Origin: Clostridium sp. KNHs214
GTDB lineage: Bacteria; Bacillota; Clostridia; Clostridiales; Clostridiaceae
Assembly: GCF_000744935.1 (NCBI RefSeq)
Contig: NZ_JQMW01000011.1
Location: 620,001-684,000 of the forward strand
Reading direction: 5' to 3'
Length of the DNA: 64,000 nucleotides
Part shown: positions 1 through 8,102 of the stretch, piece by piece
Layout of the letters: the number at the start of each line of letters is the position of its first letter
How positions within the stretch are numbered: position 1 is the first letter of the stretch
Translations under genes and position numbers: made by a program
Notes under the pieces: generated by a model
Seen by the model: the letters and a program-made list of their open reading frames with translations, nothing else
Told to the model about the DNA's origin: nothing
Databases searched by the model: none

Positions 1-132
1 ATATCCTAATCGTGCATGTATTGAACGAACTCTTTCATCGTTAAAATCTAACCCATGCATTGAATCACCAAGAACTTTAAACACCGCAACTATGCGTGCT
101 GACCTGTGCCTAACGGCTATTTCTAAACTCAT
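1..132 (-). CDS. Unidentified protein, partial (runs off the left edge)
   Basis: An open frame starts with ATG at 132 and stays open for 44 codons to the window edge. It begins MSLEIAVRHRSARIVAVFKV and contains GDSMHGLDFNDERVRSIHAR. I do not recognise the family, and there is no clear Shine-Dalgarno sequence upstream; an in-frame stop lies just before the start. It could be the N-terminus of a small basic protein or a chance open frame. The 212 bases up to the next gene are AT-rich and show no further coding signal. Confidence 0.25.
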   Translation of the reverse strand, partial: MSLEIAVRHRSARIVAVFKVLGDSMHGLDFNDERVRSIHARLGY

Positions 133-344
133 AAATGTTATACTAGCTTACGCTATAAATAAACCAGAATACATTAGAAGTATAAATAAACTTCTTAAAA
201 TAGCTTCATAATTAACATATCCACAAATAAATATCTTTCCACATGCTACGCATACCTTTTTAACAAAAGGCTTTTTGTCGTGTCTTTTTTTGCACGCTTT
301 TAAGCCAAATCTTAAAAATTATCCACAGTTTTTATTTTTCAATT

Positions 345-1892
345 CTACAAGCCACTAAATATTTTTATTTTTTTATAAAGCGGCAATAATTTACTATATA
401 TTTGTGTATAAATATTCTTATACAATTTTTGATAAGCTTCACATTCTTCCATATTTGGAACGAATACATCTTTTTCATGAACCATAGATTTAATAGCTTC
501 TTCATAATCAGAAAATACTCCCATGGCTACGAATCCTGCAATAGACGATCCTAGTCCTGATGCCTCATGAGTTTGTATTCTCTTTACTGGCAATCCAAAC
601 ATATTGGCTGTAATTTGACATATCTCATCACTCTGAGAACCTCCTCCAGCCACAAAAATTTCCTTTATTTTCTGACCTGAACGCCTTTCCATATTATACA
701 TTCCATCCATCAGCGCAAATCCTATACCTTCAATTATAGCTCTATACACATGAATTCTTGTGTGTACATCAGAAAAACCAATAATGGCTCCCTTTGCATT
801 TGGTGTCACTACACCAGGGGTCCAAAATGGCTGCAGCATTAGCCCATCGCACCCTACTGGAATTTCACGTAATCGTTCATTTAATATACTTTCTGGAGAG
901 CATCCTAGTCTTTCTGCCTCCACGCATTCTTTTAAAGCAAATTCTTTTTTAAACCAAGAAATAAGCCAATATCCTCTAAATATTTCTATTTCAGGGTTGT
1001 ACACATCCTTTGGTACTCCTGGATAAGCTGGAAGAAATCTTTTAGGTTCAAAATATCTTTTAGTAGCAAATTGAACTGTAGCCGTTGTTCCAAAAGACAA
1101 AGCCGCCTGATCCTCTTTAATTACAGATAAACCTAATGTTTCACAGCCCTTATCTGACCCCGTTGAAATAAGTGGAAGACCTACTGGAATATCTGAAGCC
1201 TCACTGATTTCTTTTGTAATGTAGCCAACAATTTCTCCTGTATCAATAAGTTCACACATCATTTCTTCTGGAATATCACACATACACCTTTTTAGATCAT
1301 TTTTATTTAGCCATTTACGATTTCTATAGTCAAATGGTATATGCCCAATCATATTAGCTGCACAATCCTTCAATTCTCCAGTTAATTTATAATTCAAATA
1401 TGTTGGTAACATTACGAACTTTTTAGTTTTTTCCCATATTTCTGGTTCATTTTCCATAATCCAATTTGCAAAAGAAACCTTATATTGAGTTTTTAATACC
1501 AAATCCATATTAGCCACTTTAAGTGCCATACTAATCCACCACTTAAAAGGTTTTACATGCTTTGTTTCTCTGCTATCTAGCCAAAGTATAACATCTCTTA
1601 AGGGTTTATACTCTGAATCAAGGCATACACAGGAATCACGAATTGTTGTAATTGTAACTGCAATAACATCCTCATACCCATTAGAGCTCTTTTTCTTAAG
1701 TTCCTTACCTATATTACATAATGTTTGAAAATAAAATTCAGGTTTTTGTTCTGCCCATCCAGGTTTCTTTGAAAAATATGGTTCTTTATATTTATGCTGA
1801 ACTAAATTTATAATTTCACCTTTTTGATTTACAAGCATCCCCCTCATACTCTGAGTTCCTAGATCAAAGGTTAATATCAACGGATTGCCCAA
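345..1892 (-). CDS. FGGY-family carbohydrate kinase (xylulokinase/glycerol-kinase type)
   Basis: Predicted cytoplasmic ATP-dependent sugar or polyol kinase of 515 aa, the normal size for the FGGY family. The N-terminal phosphate-binding motif FDLGTQSMRG is at residues 9-18. The C-terminal half has SFGTTATVQF and GGGSQSDEICQITANMFGLP, typical of the second actin-like ATPase domain. It is the last gene of a four-gene minus-strand operon with a GlpA-like dehydrogenase, an FAD oxidoreductase and a DUF1667 protein. The operon context suggests a glycerol-like or other polyol substrate phosphorylated before oxidation; the substrate is inferred. It is not a canonical GlpK by motif. Confidence 0.85.
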   Translation of the reverse strand: MGNPLILTFDLGTQSMRGMLVNQKGEIINLVQHKYKEPYFSKKPGWAEQKPEFYFQTLCNIGKELKKKSSNGYEDVIAVTITTIRDSCVCLDSEYKPLRDVILWLDSRETKHVKPFKWWISMALKVANMDLVLKTQYKVSFANWIMENEPEIWEKTKKFVMLPTYLNYKLTGELKDCAANMIGHIPFDYRNRKWLNKNDLKRCMCDIPEEMMCELIDTGEIVGYITKEISEASDIPVGLPLISTGSDKGCETLGLSVIKEDQAALSFGTTATVQFATKRYFEPKRFLPAYPGVPKDVYNPEIEIFRGYWLISWFKKEFALKECVEAERLGCSPESILNERLREIPVGCDGLMLQPFWTPGVVTPNAKGAIIGFSDVHTRIHVYRAIIEGIGFALMDGMYNMERRSGQKIKEIFVAGGGSQSDEICQITANMFGLPVKRIQTHEASGLGSSIAGFVAMGVFSDYEEAIKSMVHEKDVFVPNMEECEAYQKLYKNIYTQIYSKLLPLYKKIKIFSGL

Positions 1893-1936
1893 TATGCTGC
1901 CCCCTCTACACTTAATATTTTCACAATATCTAATTT

Positions 1937-2317
1937 TTAGAAATAATTTTGAATGTGCCTAATATCTTTTAATATATTACTAGTAGCTATAACATCAACT
2001 TTCAAACCTAAAACATCCCTTATTATAACATCCCCTCGCCCTATTGGAGACATAATAATTACTTTATTAATTTCCTCCATTACTTTAAATATCATATCCT
2101 TTGGTATCTCACCAGAAACTCTCACAGGCAGCACTGGCACATTTTTAAAATTTGTTTTAACAGTTGTACAAATTGTTCTCATGGGGTTTGTCAATTCATT
2201 AATAGCAAAAGCTTCTCCTCTTTTGCATTTATTTCCACTAACAATCCAATTATTATCATCTCTCTCTACAGTCAAATTGCAGCCATTTGGACATACAATA
2301 CAAACTAATTCCTTCAT
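1937..2317 (-). CDS. DUF1667 cysteine-rich protein of the glycerol-3-phosphate oxidase-type operon
   Basis: Small 126-aa protein that starts with a cysteine cluster (CIVCPNGC near residues 6-13, another Cys near 32), suggesting metal or iron-sulfur binding. DUF1667 proteins commonly sit beside GlpA-like and FAD/NAD(P) oxidoreductase genes and are thought to act as a third small subunit, in place of the GlpC/GlpB system; that role is inference. Its ATG overlaps the stop of the upstream oxidoreductase by 4 bases, indicating translational coupling. The last codons overlap a short piece (GAATGTGCCTAATATC) of the dispersed repeat also found near 5.6, 53.5 and 56.2 kb. Confidence 0.85.
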   Translation of the reverse strand: MKELVCIVCPNGCNLTVERDDNNWIVSGNKCKRGEAFAINELTNPMRTICTTVKTNFKNVPVLPVRVSGEIPKDMIFKVMEEINKVIIMSPIGRGDVIIRDVLGLKVDVIATSNILKDIRHIQNYF

Positions 2318-3570
2318 GCTATCTCTCCTTTCACTTCAATGCAAATAGAAGAGTTATCTTTTATATTTAATTTATTAAAATCAATTTCTAGCTTTTGCAT
2401 TTCTGGTGGTCTTAAATGAGCATATTTTTTTTCCAAAACTACTATATCATCTACATTAATCTGTAAAATTGCATTATTTAGCACTTCCTTGCTTCTAAAA
2501 TATAAAGTAACAATTTTATCCTCTCTAGATAAATCAATTCTTTGTGGCACCAAATAGAGTATAGATTTGCTAATTTTAAAATTCAATAGTTGCTTATTCC
2601 CATACTTATACCTTGCTGCGGCTTTTCCTGCCAGTTCTCCGCTTTCTGACACATAATCTACTAAATCGTTTACATGAAGTGCATTACCACAAGAAAATAT
2701 GCCTTCCACATTAGTCATGAAATCATTGTCACAAATAGGTCCTTTAGTGCGAAAATCCAATTTTACATTCAATTTCTCTGCAATTTCATTTTCTGGTATC
2801 AATCCAACTGATAAAATAAGTGCATCACATTCTACTATTTGGCTAGTTCCTCTAATTGGTTTCATTTTTTCATCCACTTCCATAATCTCCACCGCAGTAA
2901 GCCTATCCTCTCCAAATACACGAGTTACTGTATGAGATAAGAAAAGGGGAATGTTGAAATCATTTAAGCACTGCATAATATTTCTTGTTAACCCTGAAGG
3001 GGTCCTTTTAGCTTCATATACACCACATACCTTTGCCCCTTCTAACGTTAACCTTCTTGCCATAATAAGTCCGATGTCCCCACTACCTAATATAACACAT
3101 TTTTTTGTTGGCATCTGTCCAAGTAAATTTGTAAAATGCTGAGCAGTACCCGCAGTAAAAATTCCTGATGGTCTAGTTCCATGTATAAAAACTTGTTTTG
3201 CAGTTCTTTCTCTACATCCAGTGGCAAGAATAATGGTATTTGCTGAGTAATCTACAACCCCTTCTCTAGTTACTACGCTAACAATAAATCCTTTACTTTT
3301 CTTTTGAATATTTGTAACAAAAGCTAATAATTTGTAATCTATTTTTTCTTCATTAAACTTGTCAATGAAACGTTCTGCATATTCAGGTCCTGATAGTTTT
3401 TCTCCAAAATGCACTAATCCAAAACCATCATGTATACACTGCTTTAAAATTCCACCTAGTCTTGCTTCACGCTCAATCAGTAGTACCTCTGCACCTTCCT
3501 GTTTTGCAGAAATAGCTGCTGCTAGTCCAGCTGGTCCTCCCCCAATGACTATTACATTATACATGTTCAT
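2314..3570 (-). CDS. NAD(P)/FAD-dependent oxidoreductase
   Basis: 418-aa flavoprotein. The FAD-binding Rossmann motif GGGPAGLAAAISAKQEGAEV is near residue 10, and a second dinucleotide-binding motif, LGSGDIGLIMARRLTLEGAKV in outline, lies near residue 160. GCRERT and EGIFSCGNALHVNDLVD match the pyridine nucleotide-disulfide oxidoreductase fold. It overlaps both neighbours by 4 bases, so it is co-translated with the GlpA-like dehydrogenase and the DUF1667 protein. It probably passes electrons from the dehydrogenase to NAD(P)+ or a carrier within one complex. The exact electron acceptor cannot be read from the sequence. Confidence 0.88.
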   Translation of the reverse strand: MNMYNVIVIGGGPAGLAAAISAKQEGAEVLLIEREARLGGILKQCIHDGFGLVHFGEKLSGPEYAERFIDKFNEEKIDYKLLAFVTNIQKKSKGFIVSVVTREGVVDYSANTIILATGCRERTAKQVFIHGTRPSGIFTAGTAQHFTNLLGQMPTKKCVILGSGDIGLIMARRLTLEGAKVCGVYEAKRTPSGLTRNIMQCLNDFNIPLFLSHTVTRVFGEDRLTAVEIMEVDEKMKPIRGTSQIVECDALILSVGLIPENEIAEKLNVKLDFRTKGPICDNDFMTNVEGIFSCGNALHVNDLVDYVSESGELAGKAAARYKYGNKQLLNFKISKSILYLVPQRIDLSREDKIVTLYFRSKEVLNNAILQINVDDIVVLEKKYAHLRPPEMQKLEIDFNKLNIKDNSSICIEVKGEIA

Positions 3571-5294
3571 TTTAATCCTCCTTTTGTTTCTCCTATGGTA
3601 ATATAGGAAGCGGAGTTTGATTTTTTAACTTCATTTATAGGGATATTTTTATATTCACTAATTATTTTTGCTACCAAAGGCATGCAAAATCCTCCTTGAC
3701 ATCTTCCCATTCCAGGTCGTATTCTCTTTTTTATGCCATCCACCGTATTCACTGGAATTACTGAATTAAGAGCATCAATAATCTCCCCTTTACTTATTTC
3801 CTCACAGCGACAAACGATAATTCCATAATCAGGATTTTCTTTAATTAGCTTTGTTCTTTCTTCACTGGTCATATTACGAAGAACAGGTACACCCTTTCTT
3901 TTAGGATTAAATTTTTCATTTTTCTGTACAGGAATTTCTTTAGATAATTCTTCTACTGCCATTTTTTCAACATCTAATGCTACTGCTGGTGCCGTTGTTA
4001 ATCCTGGTGATTGTATGCCGGCACAATGTATTAAATTCTTTGTTTTTCTTCCTTTTTCTATTATAAAATCTTCCTCAAAGGTTGCAGCACGTACTCCAGT
4101 AAAATAAGTTATAATATCCTTTTCCTTTAACCCTTTAGCAGTTTCCTTTTGTTTTTTAAACACAGCATCAATACTAGATTGTTCTGTAGCAAAATTCTCC
4201 TTTTCATAGGTTTCAATTGCATTAGGACCTACTAAAAGATTCTCATGAACAGTACGTAATATTCCTCCACCCTTTGTATGCAATTTATTCTTTGTTATTA
4301 GCTTAATAGACGCTATTGATTTAACTAAATGAGCTGATTTCTTGTCTAGTATTGAGTTTGTTCCCTTTCTAGGGTGTATAGAATAGAATCTATCTCCTGT
4401 CATTTTTGCAATATCTTCTGCAAAAGTACCTGCGGCATTAATCACTAATTTGGGATAAATTCTTCCCCTATTTGTAATCACACTTTTAATTATTCCATCT
4501 ACTACTTCCATATCTAAAACCACTGTATTTAAAGATACCTTTGCTCCATTTTGTACTGCATTTTCACCATAAGCTATAGTAAGTCCATAAGGACATACGC
4601 ATCCTGCTGTAGGATTGTATACGGCAAATGCAAATTCCTCATTTAACTCTGGTTCCCTTTTTTTCAGTTCTTTTCTGCTAATAATTCTCGTGCCTTCTAC
4701 CTTACAAATATGTTTTCTTTGCCATACATATGAACGTATTATAGGATACACTGATTTTTGTTTGAAACCTACATATTGCCCTCTTCTTACAAAAGGAACT
4801 GAAAGATCACTACATACCTTTTCAAACATACTATTGCCTTTTAATACATAATGCTGCTTCAAAGTCCCCTTATTTAAGTCTACCCCCGGATGCACCTCTC
4901 CATCATTTCTTCCTGATGCCTGCATAGCCAAATCGGCTTCTTTATCAACAAGTAAAATATTTAATTTCCATTTAGTAAGTTCTCTTGCAATACTAGCCCC
5001 AGAAATTCCCCCACCAATAATCAAAACATCTGGCTCTAATCCTTCTAAAGAAGTATCTTTTTCCTTTGGTAATCTCATTGATGGCATAGTAATTCCCTGC
5101 AGTTTTATGTCATTTACAACATGCATAGTGCTTTTTTTAACCACACACATCATACAAGCATCTATAATATCCTCCCATTTTGAAAGAGTTCCTGAAACAA
5201 CTATGCAATTTTCTTTTATATTTACCTTTAGCATCTTATGAAATTTCTCATCTAACTTTTTTTGTAATTTCACTTCCAATACTTTATTATTCAT
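3567..5294 (-). CDS. FAD-dependent glycerol-3-phosphate dehydrogenase-like protein (GlpA/GlpD family) with BFD [2Fe-2S] domain
   Basis: 575 aa, first gene of the operon. The first ~85 residues look like a BON-type small domain (ending in VVNDIKLQG). The DAO/GlpA FAD domain follows, with GGGISGASIARELTKW and ASGRNDGEVHPG. The C-terminus has a BFD-type [2Fe-2S] domain: CRC near 490 and CQGGFC near 535. Substrate is probably glycerol-3-phosphate or a related 2-hydroxyacid or polyol phosphate; this is inferred from family and from the linked kinase. The ORF starts with ATG at 5294 after a plausible GAAAGAAG ribosome site. The operon promoter must lie between 5295 and about 5460. Confidence 0.85.
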   Translation of the reverse strand: MNNKVLEVKLQKKLDEKFHKMLKVNIKENCIVVSGTLSKWEDIIDACMMCVVKKSTMHVVNDIKLQGITMPSMRLPKEKDTSLEGLEPDVLIIGGGISGASIARELTKWKLNILLVDKEADLAMQASGRNDGEVHPGVDLNKGTLKQHYVLKGNSMFEKVCSDLSVPFVRRGQYVGFKQKSVYPIIRSYVWQRKHICKVEGTRIISRKELKKREPELNEEFAFAVYNPTAGCVCPYGLTIAYGENAVQNGAKVSLNTVVLDMEVVDGIIKSVITNRGRIYPKLVINAAGTFAEDIAKMTGDRFYSIHPRKGTNSILDKKSAHLVKSIASIKLITKNKLHTKGGGILRTVHENLLVGPNAIETYEKENFATEQSSIDAVFKKQKETAKGLKEKDIITYFTGVRAATFEEDFIIEKGRKTKNLIHCAGIQSPGLTTAPAVALDVEKMAVEELSKEIPVQKNEKFNPKRKGVPVLRNMTSEERTKLIKENPDYGIIVCRCEEISKGEIIDALNSVIPVNTVDGIKKRIRPGMGRCQGGFCMPLVAKIISEYKNIPINEVKKSNSASYITIGETKGGLK

Positions 5295-5465
5295 TATTTC
5301 ACTTCTTTCTTCTTAGTCGCCCACGCAACCGACTTTAACTTTAAAATATCAATTATTTTGTAAATTGTCAATATATTTGTATAAATATTTTTAATTTAAT
5401 GAATATTAAAATATACTTTAATATTCATTTATGAAACTAAATAAAATAGACAAACTATTTTATAA
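5295..5465 (-). promoter_or_regulatory. Probable promoter region of the kinase/dehydrogenase operon
   Basis: This is the AT-rich gap between the GlpA-like gene and a dispersed repeat. It contains several TATAAT-like strings and runs of A/T, and is the only place from which the four overlapping minus-strand genes could be transcribed. I could not choose a single -35/-10 pair. The divergent TetR gene is a candidate regulator because of its position. Confidence 0.35.
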
Positions 5466-5632
5466 ACGTTAGGTACATGAAAAGAAATAACAAGTCAAAG
5501 ATGCTGGTATCTTTTGTGTCAGACAAGGAAACAGTTTCTACCTTTGGTAGGACTATCGTCGGGTTCTGGTGACGCAGTATGACGCTAGATAGACTGGCAT
5601 ACTGACTTGTTATTTATTTGAATGTGCCTTAT
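5466..5632. repeat. Dispersed palindromic repeat R1 (full-length copy)
   Basis: About 167 bp bounded by imperfect inverted ends. The left end reads GTTAGGTACATGAAAAGAAA and the right end, reverse-complemented, reads AAGGCACATTCAAATAAATA, both followed by ACAAGTC. The interior has further short dyads (GACGCAGTATGACGCTAGA). Related copies lie at 53425-53497 (one-ended) and 56184-56261 (internally deleted), with a short fragment at 1950-1966. It is a small non-coding repeat resembling a MITE. Its right end directly abuts the tetR leader. Confidence 0.7.
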
Positions 5633-5671
5633 ACTTTAAATAAAGTTTCACCATATTTAGGAGGTAAAGTT

Positions 5672-6241
5672 TTGGCAGCACCAAGAAAAGACAATGTAAA
5701 AAATTTAATATTAGACGCCACAGAAAAATTATTGGAAACAAAAAAGCTTTCAGAAATATCTTTAGCAGAAATAGCTAAAAATGCAGGAATTTCAAAAGGA
5801 ACTCTCTACTATCATTACAAATCTAAAAATGATATTTTGTTTGATATTACTGATAAATATTTAAAAGAACAGTGGAATGATTTGATAGCTTGGACTGAAA
5901 ATCCAGAAAAAGATACTTCTCTTGATAGACTGGTAAAATATGTTTTAGAAAGAGACATTTCTTCGGTAGGTATGCGTCTTCACTTCTTTTATGATGCTAT
6001 GCTTGGCAACGAAGAGATTCGTATAAAATTGATGCAGCGTTATGCAGAATTTGCTGCCATTATTACAGAGAAAATTCGTGAAAGAACTGATAAAATACCT
6101 GCTGAATATTTAACTTGGTTAATTTTATTAGCTTCTGATGGATTATTTATTCATAAAACTTTGAAAAACACTAGCTTAGATGTGGATAAATTTATTGCGG
6201 AAAGCAGTCAATTTATTAAGGTTTTGTTACCTAAGAACTAA
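5672..6241 (+). CDS. TetR/AcrR-family transcriptional regulator
   Basis: I place the start at TTG 5672, seven bases after AGGAGG (5659-5664); this gives 189 aa beginning LAAPRKDN. A longer frame from 5618 would run through the repeat and is unlikely. The N-terminal HTH is clear: LSEISLAEIAKNAGISKGTL then YYHYKSKNDIL. The C-terminal ligand domain is not diagnostic. It is transcribed divergently from the kinase/dehydrogenase operon, so regulation of that operon by a metabolite is a reasonable inference. A strong terminator follows. Confidence 0.88.
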   Translation: MAAPRKDNVKNLILDATEKLLETKKLSEISLAEIAKNAGISKGTLYYHYKSKNDILFDITDKYLKEQWNDLIAWTENPEKDTSLDRLVKYVLERDISSVGMRLHFFYDAMLGNEEIRIKLMQRYAEFAAIITEKIRERTDKIPAEYLTWLILLASDGLFIHKTLKNTSLDVDKFIAESSQFIKVLLPKN

Positions 6242-6260
6242 TTTGAGAAATTCTATAATC

Positions 6261-6297
6261 AAAAAGCCGCTTGCATATTTTATGCGTACGGCTTTTC
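6261..6297. terminator. Bidirectional rho-independent terminator
   Basis: AAAAGCCG (6262-6269) pairs with CGGCTTTT (6289-6296) around a further short stem, with A- and T-runs on both sides. It separates the convergent tetR and cysteine hydrolase genes. Confidence 0.8.
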
Positions 6298-6303
6298 TAA
6301 ATT

Positions 6304-6861
6304 TTAAATATGATTTTTTATACATTCTACCCATTTATCTGTAGTTAAAACTTTACTAAATCTCGTTGCTTGAATTATTAAAATAGCTTTTTGTAACTCC
6401 TTAGCACTTATTCTCCCCTGATTATTTGATATGTCAAGTGTTCCCGTTGCATCTGATAAAAACTCTACTGAAAATCCTAAATGAAATGCTTGTCTTGCAG
6501 TAGTATCACAACACATCTGGGTCATATATCCACATACTACAACTGTATCTACATTCATATTTCTAAGTAACTCCTCTAAATTAGTTTCTGTAAAACTTCC
6601 TGGGAAATTCTTTTCAATAATACATTCATGCTTTCTTTTTTTGATTTCATCATGTATTTCCCATTCCTTGCTTCCTCTAATAAACGTTTCTGAATTATTT
6701 TCTACTTCCGTATGTTGAATTAAAATAATTGGAATATTATTTTTTGAAGCCTCATCCATAGACTTAATAATATTTTTTAAACTCCTATTAGCATGTACAA
6801 TAGGTAGTTTACCAATAAAATATTCATTTTGTACATCAATAACTAATAATGCTCTTTTCAT
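6304..6861 (-). CDS. Isochorismatase-like cysteine hydrolase
   Basis: 185 aa from ATG 6861, which follows a strong AGGAGGAGG site; a longer frame from 6891 has no ribosome site. The motifs fit the family: LLVIDVQNEYF (catalytic Asp), a Lys in IEKNFPGSF, and the nucleophile region VVVCGYMTQMCCDTTARQAF. Members hydrolyse small amides or ethers such as nicotinamide or isochorismate; the substrate here is unknown. It is a single gene, convergent with tetR. Confidence 0.88.
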   Translation of the reverse strand: MKRALLVIDVQNEYFIGKLPIVHANRSLKNIIKSMDEASKNNIPIILIQHTEVENNSETFIRGSKEWEIHDEIKKRKHECIIEKNFPGSFTETNLEELLRNMNVDTVVVCGYMTQMCCDTTARQAFHLGFSVEFLSDATGTLDISNNQGRISAKELQKAILIIQATRFSKVLTTDKWVECIKNHI

Positions 6862-7253
6862 CTCATCCTCCTCCTTATATATTAGCTGCAATATTTTATA
6901 AAAACACCTCTATTTTTTAATAAATATTAACAACTCACTTTTTTAATAACTATTCAGCCATCCTAAATAATTACTGCTTTTTTAATTTTAATTAGCTTAC
7001 TTATATAATTGTATGACAACATATTCAATTAATGTGTTAAAAATATTCAATTATGTAAATATTTATCATAGTTTTATAAAATAAAAAACACCCTACTTTC
7101 AAATTTTTATGTATCTGAAGTAAGGTGTTGATATTAAATTTATGTATACTAAAAAGAGGTATAATACCTCGCTTAGCGAAACCTTTGCATTAAAGTATGA
7201 ACAAATGCATTTACTGTAAATATTGATTTTACAAAATCTAAAGTATTCTCACA
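6862..7253. other. Non-coding gap with one hairpin
   Basis: AT-rich, with no credible gene. A hairpin at 7088-7129 (AACACCCTACTT region pairing with AAGTAAGGTGTT) resembles a bidirectional terminator. The stretch 7140-7250 is unassigned and probably belongs to the decayed IS66-type element next to it. Confidence 0.5.
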
Positions 7254-7532
7254 TTATTTTCTTACAGTAGATACATATACACGAATTCTGGCAAAAGTGT
7301 TAGCGCCAGTAGAACTTCTAAAGGTACATGAAATCTTTTGTTTAACTTTAGTTATACACAAATCACGTTCTGTTAAGTTATTATCAAAAGCTATATCAAA
7401 GTCATACATGAAAACAGGAACTTGTTCTTTGTAGCCACTTAATCTATTGAGTAAATTAAGACTTACACTTTTCTTTACCTTCTTTTTAGAATATAAAAAG
7501 GCTAAGTTTCGGATCATTAACTGACCTTCCAC
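7254..7532 (-). pseudogene. IS66-family transposase, C-terminal remnant
   Basis: 92 codons match the end of IS66 TnpC-type transposases: YKEQVPVFMYDFDIAFDNNL, ERDLCITKVKQKISCTFRSS, GANTFARIR.YVSTVRK. The full protein is about 450-530 aa, so more than 80% is missing. It is a dead insertion-sequence scar immediately downstream of the original rlmD 3' end, before the ICE. Confidence 0.8.
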
Positions 7533-7600
7533 TTAGCCTTAATGTTATGAAAATTTCTTAAAAATAGCTATATCATCTATATTTTGCTCATTTTTAAGCT

Positions 7601-7626
7601 AAAAACCACAACATATTGTGGTTAAA
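7601..7626 (-). terminator. Original rlmD terminator, now separated from its gene
   Basis: AACCACAA (7604-7611) pairs with TTGTGGTT (7616-7623). Read on the minus strand it is followed by a T-run. It lies a few bases after the reconstructed rlmD stop codon and is now 25 kb from the rest of that gene because of the ICE insertion. Confidence 0.7.
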
Positions 7627-7628
7627 CC

Positions 7629-7679
7629 CTATTTTTTCTTCTCAGAACTACAATTCGTCATCAGTACTACCGTCTCAAC
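7629..7679 (-). pseudogene. Severed 3' end of the host rlmD-like gene
   Basis: Minus-strand reading from the core repeat gives V-E-T, then VVLMTNCSSEKK and a TAG stop. Joined to the 5' part of the methyltransferase on the other side of the ICE (T429 of the 34175-32859 gene), it restores a 441-aa protein with the normal HVETVVLM ending of RlmD-type enzymes. This is direct evidence for the pre-integration site. Confidence 0.85.
7671..7679. other. ICE left attachment core (attL)
   Basis: CGTCTCAAC, identical to 32889-32897 at the other end. These are the only shared bases at the two junctions. Outer flanks join in frame to rebuild the host gene; inner flanks join in frame to extend the recombinase. 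Confidence 0.85.
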
Positions 7680-8019
7680 GGTATTACCAAAGACCCACAA
7701 AGCTCCAGACAGCTATATCAACGTATCTGTGGACTTTGGAAACAGCGTTGGTATGATTCCTCTTAATAGTATAGTTGAAAAAGCAGAGGCATACAAGCCA
7801 AAACAGCGAATTACTTACAAGCTGATAAAGGAATATATCGTTGAAAAATACAGCTTTAATGTACACACAGCATACATTGCCGAGGTCAAGCGAGATTTAG
7901 GTTTACCCATGTACGATGCTCCTAATGCAGTAGAAACATTAAAACAGCCGAGAAAGCACCCCACTCCTATTCAAGTAGATGCTATCAAAGATGCTCTTAC
8001 TTATTTTGAAGTAATATAG
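7672..8019 (+). CDS. C-terminal module of the ICE serine recombinase, separated from its gene by integration
   Basis: The frame continues that of the recombinase across the core: in the circle, STHVST is followed by VLPKTHKAPDS and 112 residues in all, ending DALTYFEVI. In the integrated state the module has no good start or ribosome site (the open frame reaches back to 7618 through host DNA). It contains PMYDAPNAVETLKQPRKHP and looks like a compact helical domain. Similar tails are, as I recall, found after the HVxTV motif of methyltransferases or recombinases in other Clostridia, consistent with capture at this site. An alternative is that it is simply a decayed gene end. Confidence 0.65.
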   Translation, partial: VSTVLPKTHKAPDSYINVSVDFGNSVGMIPLNSIVEKAEAYKPKQRITYKLIKEYIVEKYSFNVHTAYIAEVKRDLGLPMYDAPNAVETLKQPRKHPTPIQVDAIKDALTYFEVI

Positions 8020-8042
8020 AAAACTAAATATAAATATGAAAT

Positions 8043-8072
8043 TGCTCTTTACATTTTGTAAGGGGCATTTTT
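8043..8072 (+). terminator. Intrinsic terminator just before parA
   Basis: TGCTCTTTAC (8043-8052) pairs with GTAAGGGGCA (8058-8067, two G·T pairs) and is followed by TTTTT. It lies only about 20 bases before the parA ribosome site. It is the first of a series of inter-gene terminators in the ICE. Confidence 0.65.
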
Positions 8073-8102
8073 CATGTCCAAAATCGAAAGGAGGAACAGA
8101 AA

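Noticed and set aside
5618-5671. Upstream start for tetR adding 18 residues
   Set aside because: The extra codons are part of repeat R1 and there is no ribosome site; TTG 5672 has a perfect AGGAGG.
7618-7671. Independent gene start for the 7672-8019 module
   Set aside because: The codons before 7671 are host rlmD antisense DNA, with no ribosome site; the frame makes sense only as a continuation of the recombinase.
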